In this document: one piece after another, positions 11,001 through 13,621 of the stretch | How the letters are laid out: every line of letters begins with the position of its first letter | Numbering within the stretch: position 1 is the stretch's first letter | Source of the DNA: Candidatus Melainabacteria bacterium | GTDB taxonomy: Bacteria > Cyanobacteriota > Vampirovibrionia > 2-02-FULL-35-15 | Assembly: GCA_023250175.1 (NCBI GenBank) | Contig: JAHFBD010000038.1 | Span: 1-13,621, forward strand | Direction: 5' to 3' | Length of the DNA stretch: 13,621 bases | Notes under the pieces: model-generated | The model's database searches: none | What the model saw: the letters and a program-made list of their open reading frames with translations, nothing else | Told to the model about the DNA's origin: nothing | Translations under genes and position numbers: made by a program

Positions 11001-13621
11001 CCATAATCAATAGTACCCATATTAATATTGGCAGTAGCAAAAGCATCAGCAAAATGAGCACCAGAACACAATACATCTGCTGAATATGGATTATTACTAT
11101 TTAAGGCACTGTTTGAAAGGTTAACTCCACATGCTTGAGTCGATTCAATGGCTGACTTTGACTGGGGATCAGTAGAAACATTTTGATTAGCTTCTAATAT
11201 TGCAGACTCTAAATCCGCATAGTTCTTTTCTACCTCATTACTTTTTAGTGCTACTTTATAAAGTTTAAATAATGCAAGCTTACCTCTAAAGTTATCTATT
11301 AATGTTGTAAAGAATGGATTAGTTAGAACTCTTCCACCTATATACCCATATCCTTGCGTAGTTGAAGCTCCTACACTGTCAGCTTTCCCATTCCAGACTT
11401 CACTACCATTTACATATACGGCTGCTGTATTGAATTCATCTTTAGTATAAGTAATGTGATACCAGACATTGGGTTGTATTTGATAGCTAGTATTTTTATC
11501 ATTAACAAGAATATTTGATTTACCATCTACACCTAGAGAATGTGTCGATGTCATACCACCTGTTGAAAGTCCTCTATAATAAATCGTATCTTTCCCTATT
11601 CTACTACTACCTAGATTTACAACAGCTTCCACTGTAAATGCATTAGTATCTTTTACTCCTTTTGTTGAAAGAGGAAGAAGTTCTATATAATCATCCACAC
11701 CATCAAACTGCAAAGCATAAGGATTTGATGCTATACCTCCTCCAACCCAATTACTATTAGAATTAAAATCAAAATTAATAAGCATAAATACTTGCCCATT
11801 TTCATATGAGTCAGTACTTACAAAGTCATCATAATGCCCAAGGTTATACCAATCAGTAGTTTTCTCAGAAGCTCCAGGATGTGGTGTTCCTTCGTCCTTA
11901 ATAAAGGATGATTGATTATTTGAAGGATCACCAATAGTAACCTGCTCAGGTTGTGGGGTTTCATAAGCGGAACCAGAGTTTGAACCTGAGTCTGAATTAT
12001 AGCCATTATAAGAATCGTTTGGATTTAAATCTGAATTAGAATTAGAGTTTGAACCATTGCCTGAGTTTGAGTCTGAACCATAGTTGGAACCTGAATCATA
12101 TTGAGATCCTGTCGGAGTAGGCTCCTCCATTAAAGCTCTTATATTTACAGTTCTACGTCCTGCTAATTTTCTGAATGACATAATTCCAAAGTTATTAGTA
12201 TTATTAAAGTTTTGAGCAAAGTTTTTATAAACATCACTATCATAAACACCACCAATATTAGAAGTTGTTGAGTATTCTTCTGGAGCCAGCATAGCTGCAT
12301 CTAAATAAACTATTAGTCTTTCTTCTTCTGATATATCAGCAGCTACACAACAAGAAGCACAAGACTTCATACCACAATCATTTTCACCTTCACAATAAGT
12401 ACATTTATAACAGCTTGACTGCGTTGATACCTTATCAAGACACTCTTTACAGTTATTTCTAACTTTTCCGGTTTGATTACCTTTATCATCCAGCTCTTTA
12501 TAGTTATATTCCTCACCTGATGGGAAATCACAAACCACTACTGGTGCTGCATCTCCCGATGATGAAGCTTTAGTTTCAGTCACCTCTTCATCTGGGAAAT
12601 ACACAGACTCAAAATTATAATTAACTTTAACTTGTTTTTCAGTTAAAGAATAATCATAAACCTTTAAATTCGCAATATGTCCCTTAAAATAAAACCACTT
12701 ATTGTTTGAGTCAGTATATCCATTTGAATATCCTGTTCCTAGATAAAAATTGTATTTTTCTGCAATACCTTTAAACTGGGTTTGTGCTTCATCTAATAAT
12801 TCACCATCTACATATAAAGACTCCAATCCATCTTTATAAACCACTGCTACATTATGCCAAACATTGTCATTGTATGCTTTTTTAGAGGTTAGCAAACTAC
12901 TAAGTAACCCTGGCATACCACCACCAGGACCACCAGGGAAACCACCACCAAAAGCACCAGGGGCAAAAGCACCAGGGATAGCACCACCAGGAGCAAGACC
13001 ACCAGCAAACAAACCACCAATTGCTGTAAATAGAGCTGAGGCAGAAGCATTGTTACTAAATGAAGAATCAAAACCACATTTTATCTTGCCATTTTTATCT
13101 AGATAAATTAAAGGAGCATAATTTTTAGGAACATCTGGAGGTTCCCTATCATTACTTTGTTCTGATAGTAATACCCCATACTGTCTGGTTTTAAACCATA
13201 TTGAAACTGTATTATAGAAAGGTGTATCAATAGAAGTGGTTTTAGGAAAATGTTCAAATGCAGTATTTCCTAATTTAACATAATCATTAATTCCATCAAA
13301 TTTAAGCACTGATGGTTTTGCTTGAGAATTATCCCCATCCCAACCACTTTCAGGTTTTGCTGGTAAAGAGAATGAAAATAACTCTCCATTATTACCAGAA
13401 TAACCATTTAAATCAGACCATGCAGATGTTGTTAATTTTTTATTGGCTGGTTCAGCAGGACTAACATTTGTAACATTCTGACAATCAAGTATTAAGGTAG
13501 GTTTATTTGGATGGAAATAACCTATTCCATTTATATATTCTTTTTTAATCTCAGCTGCTGTTAATTCACTGTTATAGACTTGTAGCGAAGACAATAGTAT
13601 TCTACCTGTAACCTTTTTATC
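2033..13621 (-). CDS. Giant multidomain LamG / Cys-rich extracellular protein (at least 3862 aa, N-terminus outside window)
   Basis: A single open frame from the right edge to the TGA at 2035-2033. The TTG at 13592-13594 is not a convincing start. The frame continues to the edge, and the first residues (GRILLSSLQVYNSEL) are the closing strand of a LamG domain, so the gene begins beyond the window. Residues below count from the right edge. LamG-like jellyroll domains lie at about 105-341, 631-805, 962-1171, 1298-1540 and 1626-1854. Nine-Cys modules are at 391-425 and 1916-1952. A third Cys-rich patch is near 2055-2115, and a beta-rich segment at about 2180-2400. Dickkopf-like C-x5-C modules start at 2530, 2735 and 2829. 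A Ser-Gly linker block is at about 2888-2988. Six-Cys modules ending in CC are at 3167-3198, 3280-3326 and 3368-3404. A Pro/Lys/Glu linker is near 3528-3568, and an IPT/TIG-like beta domain ends the protein. Many paired cysteines and secreted-type domains imply an extracellular, disulfide-bonded product. No LPXTG, membrane anchor or recognised C-terminal sorting domain is visible. Adhesion or matrix function is inferred from LamG biology. The substrate is unknown. Confidence 0.9.
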   Translation of the reverse strand, partial: DKKVTGRILLSSLQVYNSELTAAEIKKEYINGIGYFHPNKPTLILDCQNVTNVSPAEPANKKLTTSAWSDLNGYSGNNGELFSFSLPAKPESGWDGDNSQAKPSVLKFDGINDYVKLGNTAFEHFPKTTSIDTPFYNTVSIWFKTRQYGVLLSEQSNDREPPDVPKNYAPLIYLDKNGKIKCGFDSSFSNNASASALFTAIGGLFAGGLAPGGAIPGAFAPGAFGGGFPGGPGGGMPGLLSSLLTSKKAYNDNVWHNVAVVYKDGLESLYVDGELLDEAQTQFKGIAEKYNFYLGTGYSNGYTDSNNKWFYFKGHIANLKVYDYSLTEKQVKVNYNFESVYFPDEEVTETKASSSGDAAPVVVCDFPSGEEYNYKELDDKGNQTGKVRNNCKECLDKVSTQSSCYKCTYCEGENDCGMKSCASCCVAADISEEERLIVYLDAAMLAPEEYSTTSNIGGVYDSDVYKNFAQNFNNTNNFGIMSFRKLAGRRTVNIRALMEEPTPTGSQYDSGSNYGSDSNSGNGSNSNSNSDLNPNDSYNGYNSDSGSNSGSAYETPQPEQVTIGDPSNNQSSFIKDEGTPHPGASEKTTDWYNLGHYDDFVSTDSYENGQVFMLINFDFNSNSNWVGGGIASNPYALQFDGVDDYIELLPLSTKGVKDTNAFTVEAVVNLGSSRIGKDTIYYRGLSTGGMTSTHSLGVDGKSNILVNDKNTSYQIQPNVWYHITYTKDEFNTAAVYVNGSEVWNGKADSVGASTTQGYGYIGGRVLTNPFFTTLIDNFRGKLALFKLYKVALKSNEVEKNYADLESAILEANQNVSTDPQSKSAIESTQACGVNLSNSALNSNNPYSADVLCSGAHFADAFATANINMGTIDYGTPACKSGTPVCLHHFLDGTDLKPSCDQGSFMDNGSLPTGLEFSAYTGLPSCCGTIVEKNTDTMQGAPPIKVRKGCVNNALFCQAPPPEITVSATVKLLNESDTLLGQGAVIVTDKSKEENYNKAFDVGVANPLAGLSIQAIGAPIGSPFSNQLSASSSGSVIIRDYGVYFNLLTLNEKATFIAEQNPAFKGAQGTTKLADGKYHTIVGVRQGNSYKVYVDGKLEGTDNYKDSIGNFKSKVDDEGETVNYPTTVSDFNYLSIGNKPKWDNHKASISINQVKFYNKALSEEEIVQETLSPTEVPENLIPNVSAFWKFFEAKDKKGVTGEKYYNEVINQWTDTNLKVYNLNSDSDCDLLPRVRSTDLVLSLSANNIDGADKTAIAASEDMLTTWTDLSSSQSLNTCTLNNFIWDESSNWVGNGTPDEPFALSFNGVDNYLEKANPDKLYGHIGSIEFWVRVDDFMSHNQPLTYILSLLEDGTDNHFGIFTGYPNKNRFGFKLQKRNDKGENQVYTLASTKSEFETGKWYHIVYVVDRNTTRKNTTTGQAEGAPDQKLYVNGQVAEFSGPDSKFGFDEFSSGTATAGGTNTADTSPTVNLSNLDDTLFFNKVSNANLLRIGNLKLSKADPRTGNKNLFHFEGQLAKLRIYGIPLSAKEISNHYSAESDKFPTGEIGGFVNGVSIANDKVPPGIKLQPTPPKGIPFGESFNINVIDEGLSLPEGSNPTDHIQDLKCTLAGKDLEVSSANDIQDSKSGITFNATKDQKLKAEIKGGELREWSVEALVKRVNPPGGSTYETILRSGVTGVYLTPDQNNNVTLRAGKLFDDVPNCASSNACAYGKTSLALDQWYYITVTCNGAETHIYINGEEDVASDEKTFNAFKFDLGQLTIGGEDSYFIKQYIDDDAKTGIQGTAGTLPGTGVTDPDAGKPADYKEYKWHKKYGNMTFPGSIAQVRLYKRALTKDEINKNNRYRIEPSNPNGLFAWWMPIQSVGSIVNGYKWHSKQGIITDPALAAKLSGFSAADCQTFRYDKRISPYHTYGIASSCKSCLVGLKNKNADANVCDKCNECSMLCGYDTCDFCCDNVPLEDSKYTYNGRASEYLYMIKQYTYVVPELKKADKFLSLNCNVSDKSFNASDESLGNLFIIQKALAKASSSGSTKRPVASTSSSGGGVRVPSPMAAVGQNCCNCRNGLLLCKNGATLACSDKNGIRGVVGCEDETNELLCCQGPLCIGRDRADFECVKSFDDLASEEINQQGKGKKGKDNISSSSSGISLIEKLPKTAISSSGGSIGSIIFTSPAVEEVPPVVDLPSTQEVGQIEGVDEAAYVGDGFIDTKIFTAGQKGESKLFKKTACSETIGNFVVKGNDFFEDKPVDYRYSDSKISLYKVNFVPDQEGDTAIDLNLITEVENYVELREECTKPVQAAIAGSLLFNKATKELIVSDKNGVNIAQVFKVNFRDDPQDTTTPELTLNYKGKLNVASVYDGYVTDVVVTPNYGKSYYLLYAKANEANYNNDILIFPIVDDPNMTFVTSGNKKEQSLTGGKGKQDGNLGVGTMGGIVINSSGQQIKIAGGFGLGGALPQQANPFGDTQKGDTGTEASNMTEQAATNKGEQKKEEKPKEEENNTSGSFSSSGLEPSMSSSSGETAQQSSSSGGPPQECTRSDDCAKNLGLLAINNLFCIEINRHGQCIDPAIISPNSKIRKGKCLKNELGIQGRSPKEKICIPLKTQGSSDSKIPKADSKNRFFIPGDKQETPQIQSPESNNDKSPGGQTDELNKKAYFNPVPQERFFFTEEEETSLRVIPKKNEIVLEIDGSQFGPYMSFSVSEAVNVQFKKEKKDIKQFAPSSGENKGVPSIVKDRKDEGCKNFVDCQTSQGFFCLGAGGSDVSMGKCSFVCAGGRVAPGLDLNGDSLPCSVGFFGCDINDLSGREICCAAQGDCPNYTGEDKGGEELLKQIASCTSLKDCEKGEYCINVTSELKGCVHINPKIIRLGFDCLPSEIVLASTPEGLLCSTLEEKFDDKSSSSGGEQESTSSSSGGESGVSSSSGDSGISSSGGKEKESSSSSGGATSTSSGAALSSSSSGQASVSSSSGAHGSSSGGSSSGGKKSSSSSGGPPPDYMIYIALQTPEIFAANLKARQIKETALMALIIQSNTNIQQAVHVEDFHSYYSGERIQFSVSVTGPPDAKPQDLKAYVLSITAKEKSGSIRDASEAADLRPLSVDVEDIIASSDIVGFSSNAPPLNISLVRENERGSITAASGSSFKLKLPDFRYLGDSSGGVQLVRPANAVVLAQENKCKGESLCGADAIGLASCVAYRCWRFSKGSDCCKGLFQGLEDIGVSSSSSGAPEIPKPSCNKDTKYIECKGKNIIYVPYCKNRNTPGCTDDGKPVCKSKTPLTASSSGAADEPVCVTQRESAQLYCSDVSSLQSNEKFEPSACVSEYCSFIPSLEEKRGCCAGCSAIYDKLSSSSSGVTTSSSSSGQIAPEIDLQEEDGIKSCIDFNGGYCGQFKSSEVCVNEKCYKYGVGSDELQSCCLKYDKEISRINQLLKETKSDETGMVYNIVSFGGDNKKGPVKIQRTQELIAQSFELELPSDLQLGSLVIKAAIKDKKGKTKEAEIKIAIVPTDIKLDDTTIAQNPQNTQDSSQPGSGGAASQDTSVMRPPLNKPAIKPEVKPEEKSEAKSGEKSKELPKEQSKDQAVQASSTSGQPALTISGQTIINASSGGQPQGPQQPQVTQATPQEGEKLWLPQIPNISSVLENQQAGKSQDAIQVSSTNLTRSVLSGSKLLLELLPKIDTTGLDSKSLVAIWTSANNMTAKIPAVIGVLPKLVRAIVNINDNEPQGKAKIKITSLDGKVIVAESDITVIKPKEISSLKGVKFLKPQVLKPAVYRDPGDWQKIRIVLTGKNFIGKRAKVGDRKVIIPKNNTKNISILTVAEFKNPNIKINKISVAKQNTELTINLTLPKDYKGGKETLFISTPSGQTFIEVVLVGG
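2036..2340 (-). other. C-terminal IPT/TIG-like beta domain
   Basis: About the last 100 residues contain IRIVLTGKNFIGKRAKVGD followed by alternating strands, ending FISTPSGQTFIEVVLVGG. The strand-GxNF-turn pattern and a closing TPSGQ strand resemble IPT/TIG immunoglobulin-like domains. It ends two residues after VLV with no sorting motif or membrane segment. Confidence 0.55.
2344..2371. repeat. Perfect 12-bp palindrome inside the giant coding region
   Basis: AAACCGCAGGTT at 2344-2355 and AACCTGCGGTTT at 2360-2371 are exact reverse complements around a 4-nt loop. In the coding frame it specifies KPQVLKPAV, so the palindrome also reads as an imperfect peptide duplication. It is not followed by a T-run on either strand, so it is not a normal intrinsic terminator. 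It could be an inserted palindromic element or an mRNA hairpin near the 3' end. Confidence 0.85.
2915..3045 (-). repeat. Pro/Lys/Glu/Ser-rich linker
   Basis: About residues 3526-3569 carry KPxxKPE, EEKSEAK and GEKSKEL units, a charged and probably extended linker before the C-terminal domains. Pro-Lys-Glu linkers are common in cell-wall or surface proteins, but no wall-binding domain is recognised here. Confidence 0.65.
3410..3520 (-). repeat. Six-cysteine CC module, copy 3
   Basis: Residues 3368-3404 follow C-x7-C-x8-C-V-x3-C-x12-C-C. It shares the CV-x3-C core and terminal CC with copies 1 and 2. It is the last cysteine-rich unit. The roughly 450 residues that follow have no Cys-rich module. 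Confidence 0.6.
3644..3784 (-). repeat. Six-cysteine CC module, copy 2
   Basis: Residues 3280-3326 follow C-x10-C-x16-C-V-x3-C-x11-C-C, the longest-looped copy. A further Cys follows two residues after the CC. A separate short Cys cluster (about 3840-3950) lies between copies 1 and 2. Confidence 0.6.
4028..4123 (-). repeat. Six-cysteine CC module, copy 1
   Basis: Residues 3167-3198 follow C-x5-C-x9-C-V-x3-C-x8-C-C. Two more copies with the same order follow within 240 residues, each separated by SSSG linkers. I do not recognise a named family. Confidence 0.6.
4660..4960 (-). repeat. Ser-Gly linker block (SSSGG repeats)
   Basis: About residues 2888-2988 are ten or more SSSG/SSSSGG units separated by one to six variable residues, often Glu, Lys, Ala, Thr or Val. 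Serine and glycine codons vary from unit to unit, so the array is not a recent DNA-level slippage product and appears to be kept at protein level. Single SSSG units also punctuate module borders elsewhere in the protein (more than twenty in all). Expected to be flexible and possibly O-glycosylated (inference). Confidence 0.85.
5069..5137 (-). repeat. Dickkopf-like short Cys module, copy 3
   Basis: C-x5-C-x5-C-x9-C starting at residue 2829, with Lys-Asp before the second Cys and GEYC for the third. It is the most compact of the three copies and lies just before the main Ser-Gly linker block. Confidence 0.55.
5336..5419 (-). repeat. Dickkopf-like short Cys module, copy 2
   Basis: C-x5-C-x7-C-x12-C starting at residue 2735, again with Asp before the second Cys. 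It is followed by several more cysteines, including a CC pair, down to about 5195. Confidence 0.5.
5945..6034 (-). repeat. Dickkopf-like short Cys module, copy 1
   Basis: C-x5-C-x13-C-x8-C starting at residue 2530, with Asp directly before the second Cys. The spacing resembles short Dickkopf-N/EB-like extracellular modules. The fold assignment is by pattern only. Confidence 0.5.
6400..7060 (-). other. Beta-rich segment of unknown family
   Basis: About residues 2188-2408 alternate hydrophobic and polar residues with many Val, Ile, Tyr and Thr, and contain few cysteines. Strand-turn-strand units such as KELIVSDKNG and KSYYLLYAKAN hint at blade-like repeats, but I cannot count convincing propeller blades. 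No catalytic motif is visible. Confidence 0.4.
7280..7465 (-). other. Third Cys-rich patch, distinct pattern
   Basis: About residues 2053-2115 hold about ten cysteines, including an opening NCCNC and a later LCCQGPLC. The order does not match the nine-Cys or six-Cys modules. It is flanked on both sides by SSSG linkers (about 7500-7560 and 7130-7215), so it looks like an independent disulfide-bonded module. The family is not recognised. Confidence 0.55.
7766..7876 (-). repeat. Nine-cysteine module, copy B
   Basis: Residues 1916-1952 follow C-x2-C-x13-C-x2-C-x2-C-x3-C-x4-C-x2-C-C, the same order as copy A with slightly different inner loops. It follows LamG domain 5, as copy A follows LamG domain 1. 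Upstream of each lies a single Cys (23-30 residues before) and a basic/aromatic stretch, so the duplicated unit is probably longer than the cysteine core. Confidence 0.75.
8060..8748 (-). other. LamG-like domain 5
   Basis: About residues 1625-1854. Strands WSVEALVKR, TGVYLTPD, WYYITVTCNGAETHIYINGEE, QLTIGG and the closing IAQVRLYKRALTKDEI can be read in order. An Asp/Gly-rich loop of about 35 residues precedes the final strands. Two internal Cys (near 8505-8525) could form a local disulfide. Confidence 0.85.
9005..9935 (-). other. LamG-like domain 4
   Basis: About residues 1229-1540 including its preamble (LVLSLSANNIDG, then W-T-D-L-S). A SNWVGNG segment (9740-9760) precedes ALSFNGVDNYLE. 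The domain follows with IEFWVRVDDF, WYHIVYVVDR, KLYVNGQV and LLRIGN, and closes with LAKLRIYGIPLSAKEI. The preamble matches that of domain 2 closely, indicating internal duplication of a preamble-plus-LamG unit. Confidence 0.88.
10110..10740 (-). other. LamG-like domain 3 (divergent)
   Basis: About residues 961-1171. It lacks the FDGVDDY opening strand but retains the later hallmarks: KYHTIVGVRQGNSYKVYVDGK, a LSIGN strand, and the closing INQVKFYNKALSEEEI helix. It is read as a divergent LamG/concanavalin-like fold. Its first half is Ala/Gly/Ser-rich and less certain. Confidence 0.65.
10750..11145 (-). other. Cys-containing spacer between LamG domains 2 and 3
   Basis: About residues 826-957 carry about ten cysteines, including one CC pair, in a Gly/Ser/Pro/Asn-rich segment. 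It does not follow the spacing of the nine-Cys or six-Cys modules. I do not recognise a family. It is probably a disulfide-stabilised inter-domain region. Confidence 0.5.
11208..11755 (-). other. LamG-like domain 2
   Basis: About residues 623-805. A SNWVGGG preamble (11735-11755) leads into ALQFDGVDDYIEL. The domain continues with FTVEAVVNLG, WYHITYTKD, AAVYVNGSEVW and GYIGG, and ends with LALFKLYKVALKSNEVEKNY. All signature strands of the LamG_3-type jellyroll can be read in order, making this one of the clearest copies. Confidence 0.88.
11968..12110 (-). repeat. Asn/Ser/Gly/Asp-rich linker
   Basis: About residues 504-551 are dominated by Ser, Asn, Gly, Asp and Tyr in short SNSGS-type repeats. 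This is a flexible, probably disordered linker between nine-Cys module A and LamG domain 2. It differs in composition from the SSSG linkers used elsewhere in the protein. Confidence 0.7.
12347..12451 (-). repeat. Nine-cysteine module, copy A
   Basis: Residues 391-425 follow C-x2-C-x9-C-x2-C-x2-C-x5-C-x4-C-x2-C-C. Copy B, about 1,500 residues later, has nearly the same spacing, including CKxCL at the start and CxxCC at the end. Both copies follow a LamG domain. The spacing suggests disulfide knots or a metal-binding knuckle. Given the apparently secreted setting I favour disulfides (inference). I do not recognise a named family. Confidence 0.75.
12600..13320 (-). other. LamG-like domain 1 with a Gly/Pro/Ala-rich insertion
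   Basis: About residues 101-341. It opens with the LKFDGINDYVKL hallmark strand. It continues through the central WHNVAVVYKDGLESLYVDGE strands and closes with ANLKVYDYSLTEKQ. This is the pattern of the bacterial LamG_3/concanavalin-like jellyroll. A preamble with W-S-D-L-N-G lies just before it (about 13410-13430). It is longer than its siblings because of a low-complexity insertion at 12900-13020. Confidence 0.8.
12900..13020 (-). repeat. Gly/Pro/Ala-rich low-complexity insertion in LamG domain 1
   Basis: About residues 201-241 are almost entirely Gly, Ala, Pro, Phe, Leu and Met, with recurring GGxxPG, APGA and FGGG units. The underlying DNA is an imperfect tandem array of CCACCAGG-like units on the plus strand. 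It splits the jellyroll between the strand around SSFSNNAS and the WHNVAVVY strand, so it should form an exposed flexible loop. The other LamG domains here lack it. Confidence 0.75.
13520..13621 (-). other. C-terminal end of a LamG-like domain cut by the window edge
   Basis: The first residues of the frame read like the last strands of a LamG domain: a gly-arg turn, a hydrophobic strand ending LQVYNSEL, then a helix TAAEIKKEY. The same ending closes the other LamG domains in this protein (for example LKVYDYSLTEKQVKVNY and LRIYGIPLSAKEISNHY). This shows that at least one more domain lies upstream, outside the window. Confidence 0.8.

Noticed and set aside
12864..13106. Plus-strand Pro/Gly-rich frame resembling a collagen-like peptide
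   Set aside because: It is the antisense shadow of the Gly/Pro/Ala-rich insertion in LamG domain 1. It overlaps the real domain completely and has no independent support.
13592..13594. TTG as the start codon of the giant gene
   Set aside because: The frame stays open to the window edge and the residues around it are the last strand of a LamG domain, so a start here would cut a domain. The real start is upstream of the window.

Overview
The window is AT-rich bacterial DNA (about two thirds A+T by eye). Essentially all of its coding capacity is on the minus strand, in two large, incomplete genes. Both look like exported, surface or extracellular proteins. The standard code is used, and TGA ends the giant reading frame. 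I cannot place the organism. Giant LamG-rich secreted proteins with Ser-Gly linkers occur in several uncultured bacterial lineages, but nothing here fixes a phylum.

Layout, in transcription order (right to left): (1) 13621-2033 is a single uninterrupted frame of 3862 residues. It enters the window in the middle of a domain, so its true start lies outside. It encodes a giant mosaic protein. The N-terminal half has the end of one LamG/concanavalin-like domain, then five further LamG-like domains, interleaved with two copies of a nine-cysteine module. The centre has a third Cys-rich patch and a beta-rich segment. The C-terminal half has three short Dickkopf-like C-x5-C modules, a long Ser-Gly linker block, three copies of a six-cysteine module ending in CC, a Pro/Lys/Glu linker and a terminal IPT/TIG-like beta domain. 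More than twenty SSSG linkers separate the modules. (2) 2032-1520 is a non-coding gap with a perfect 9-bp inverted repeat, a weak promoter candidate and a relatively GC-rich, possibly pseudoknotted leader. (3) 1519-1 is the start of a second exported protein. It has a TTG start, a well-placed GAGGA ribosome binding site and a clear signal peptide, and it runs off the left edge.

The two genes are co-oriented, and both encode proteins rich in Ser/Thr/Gly/Asn. They may form a surface or extracellular-matrix locus (inference). LamG domains usually bind glycans or proteins, so adhesion is the most economical role for the giant protein, but no catalytic site, anchor or sorting signal is visible. 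The points most worth a second look are the repeated, unfamiliar cysteine modules, the structured leader of the second gene, and a perfect 12-bp palindrome inside the giant coding region.
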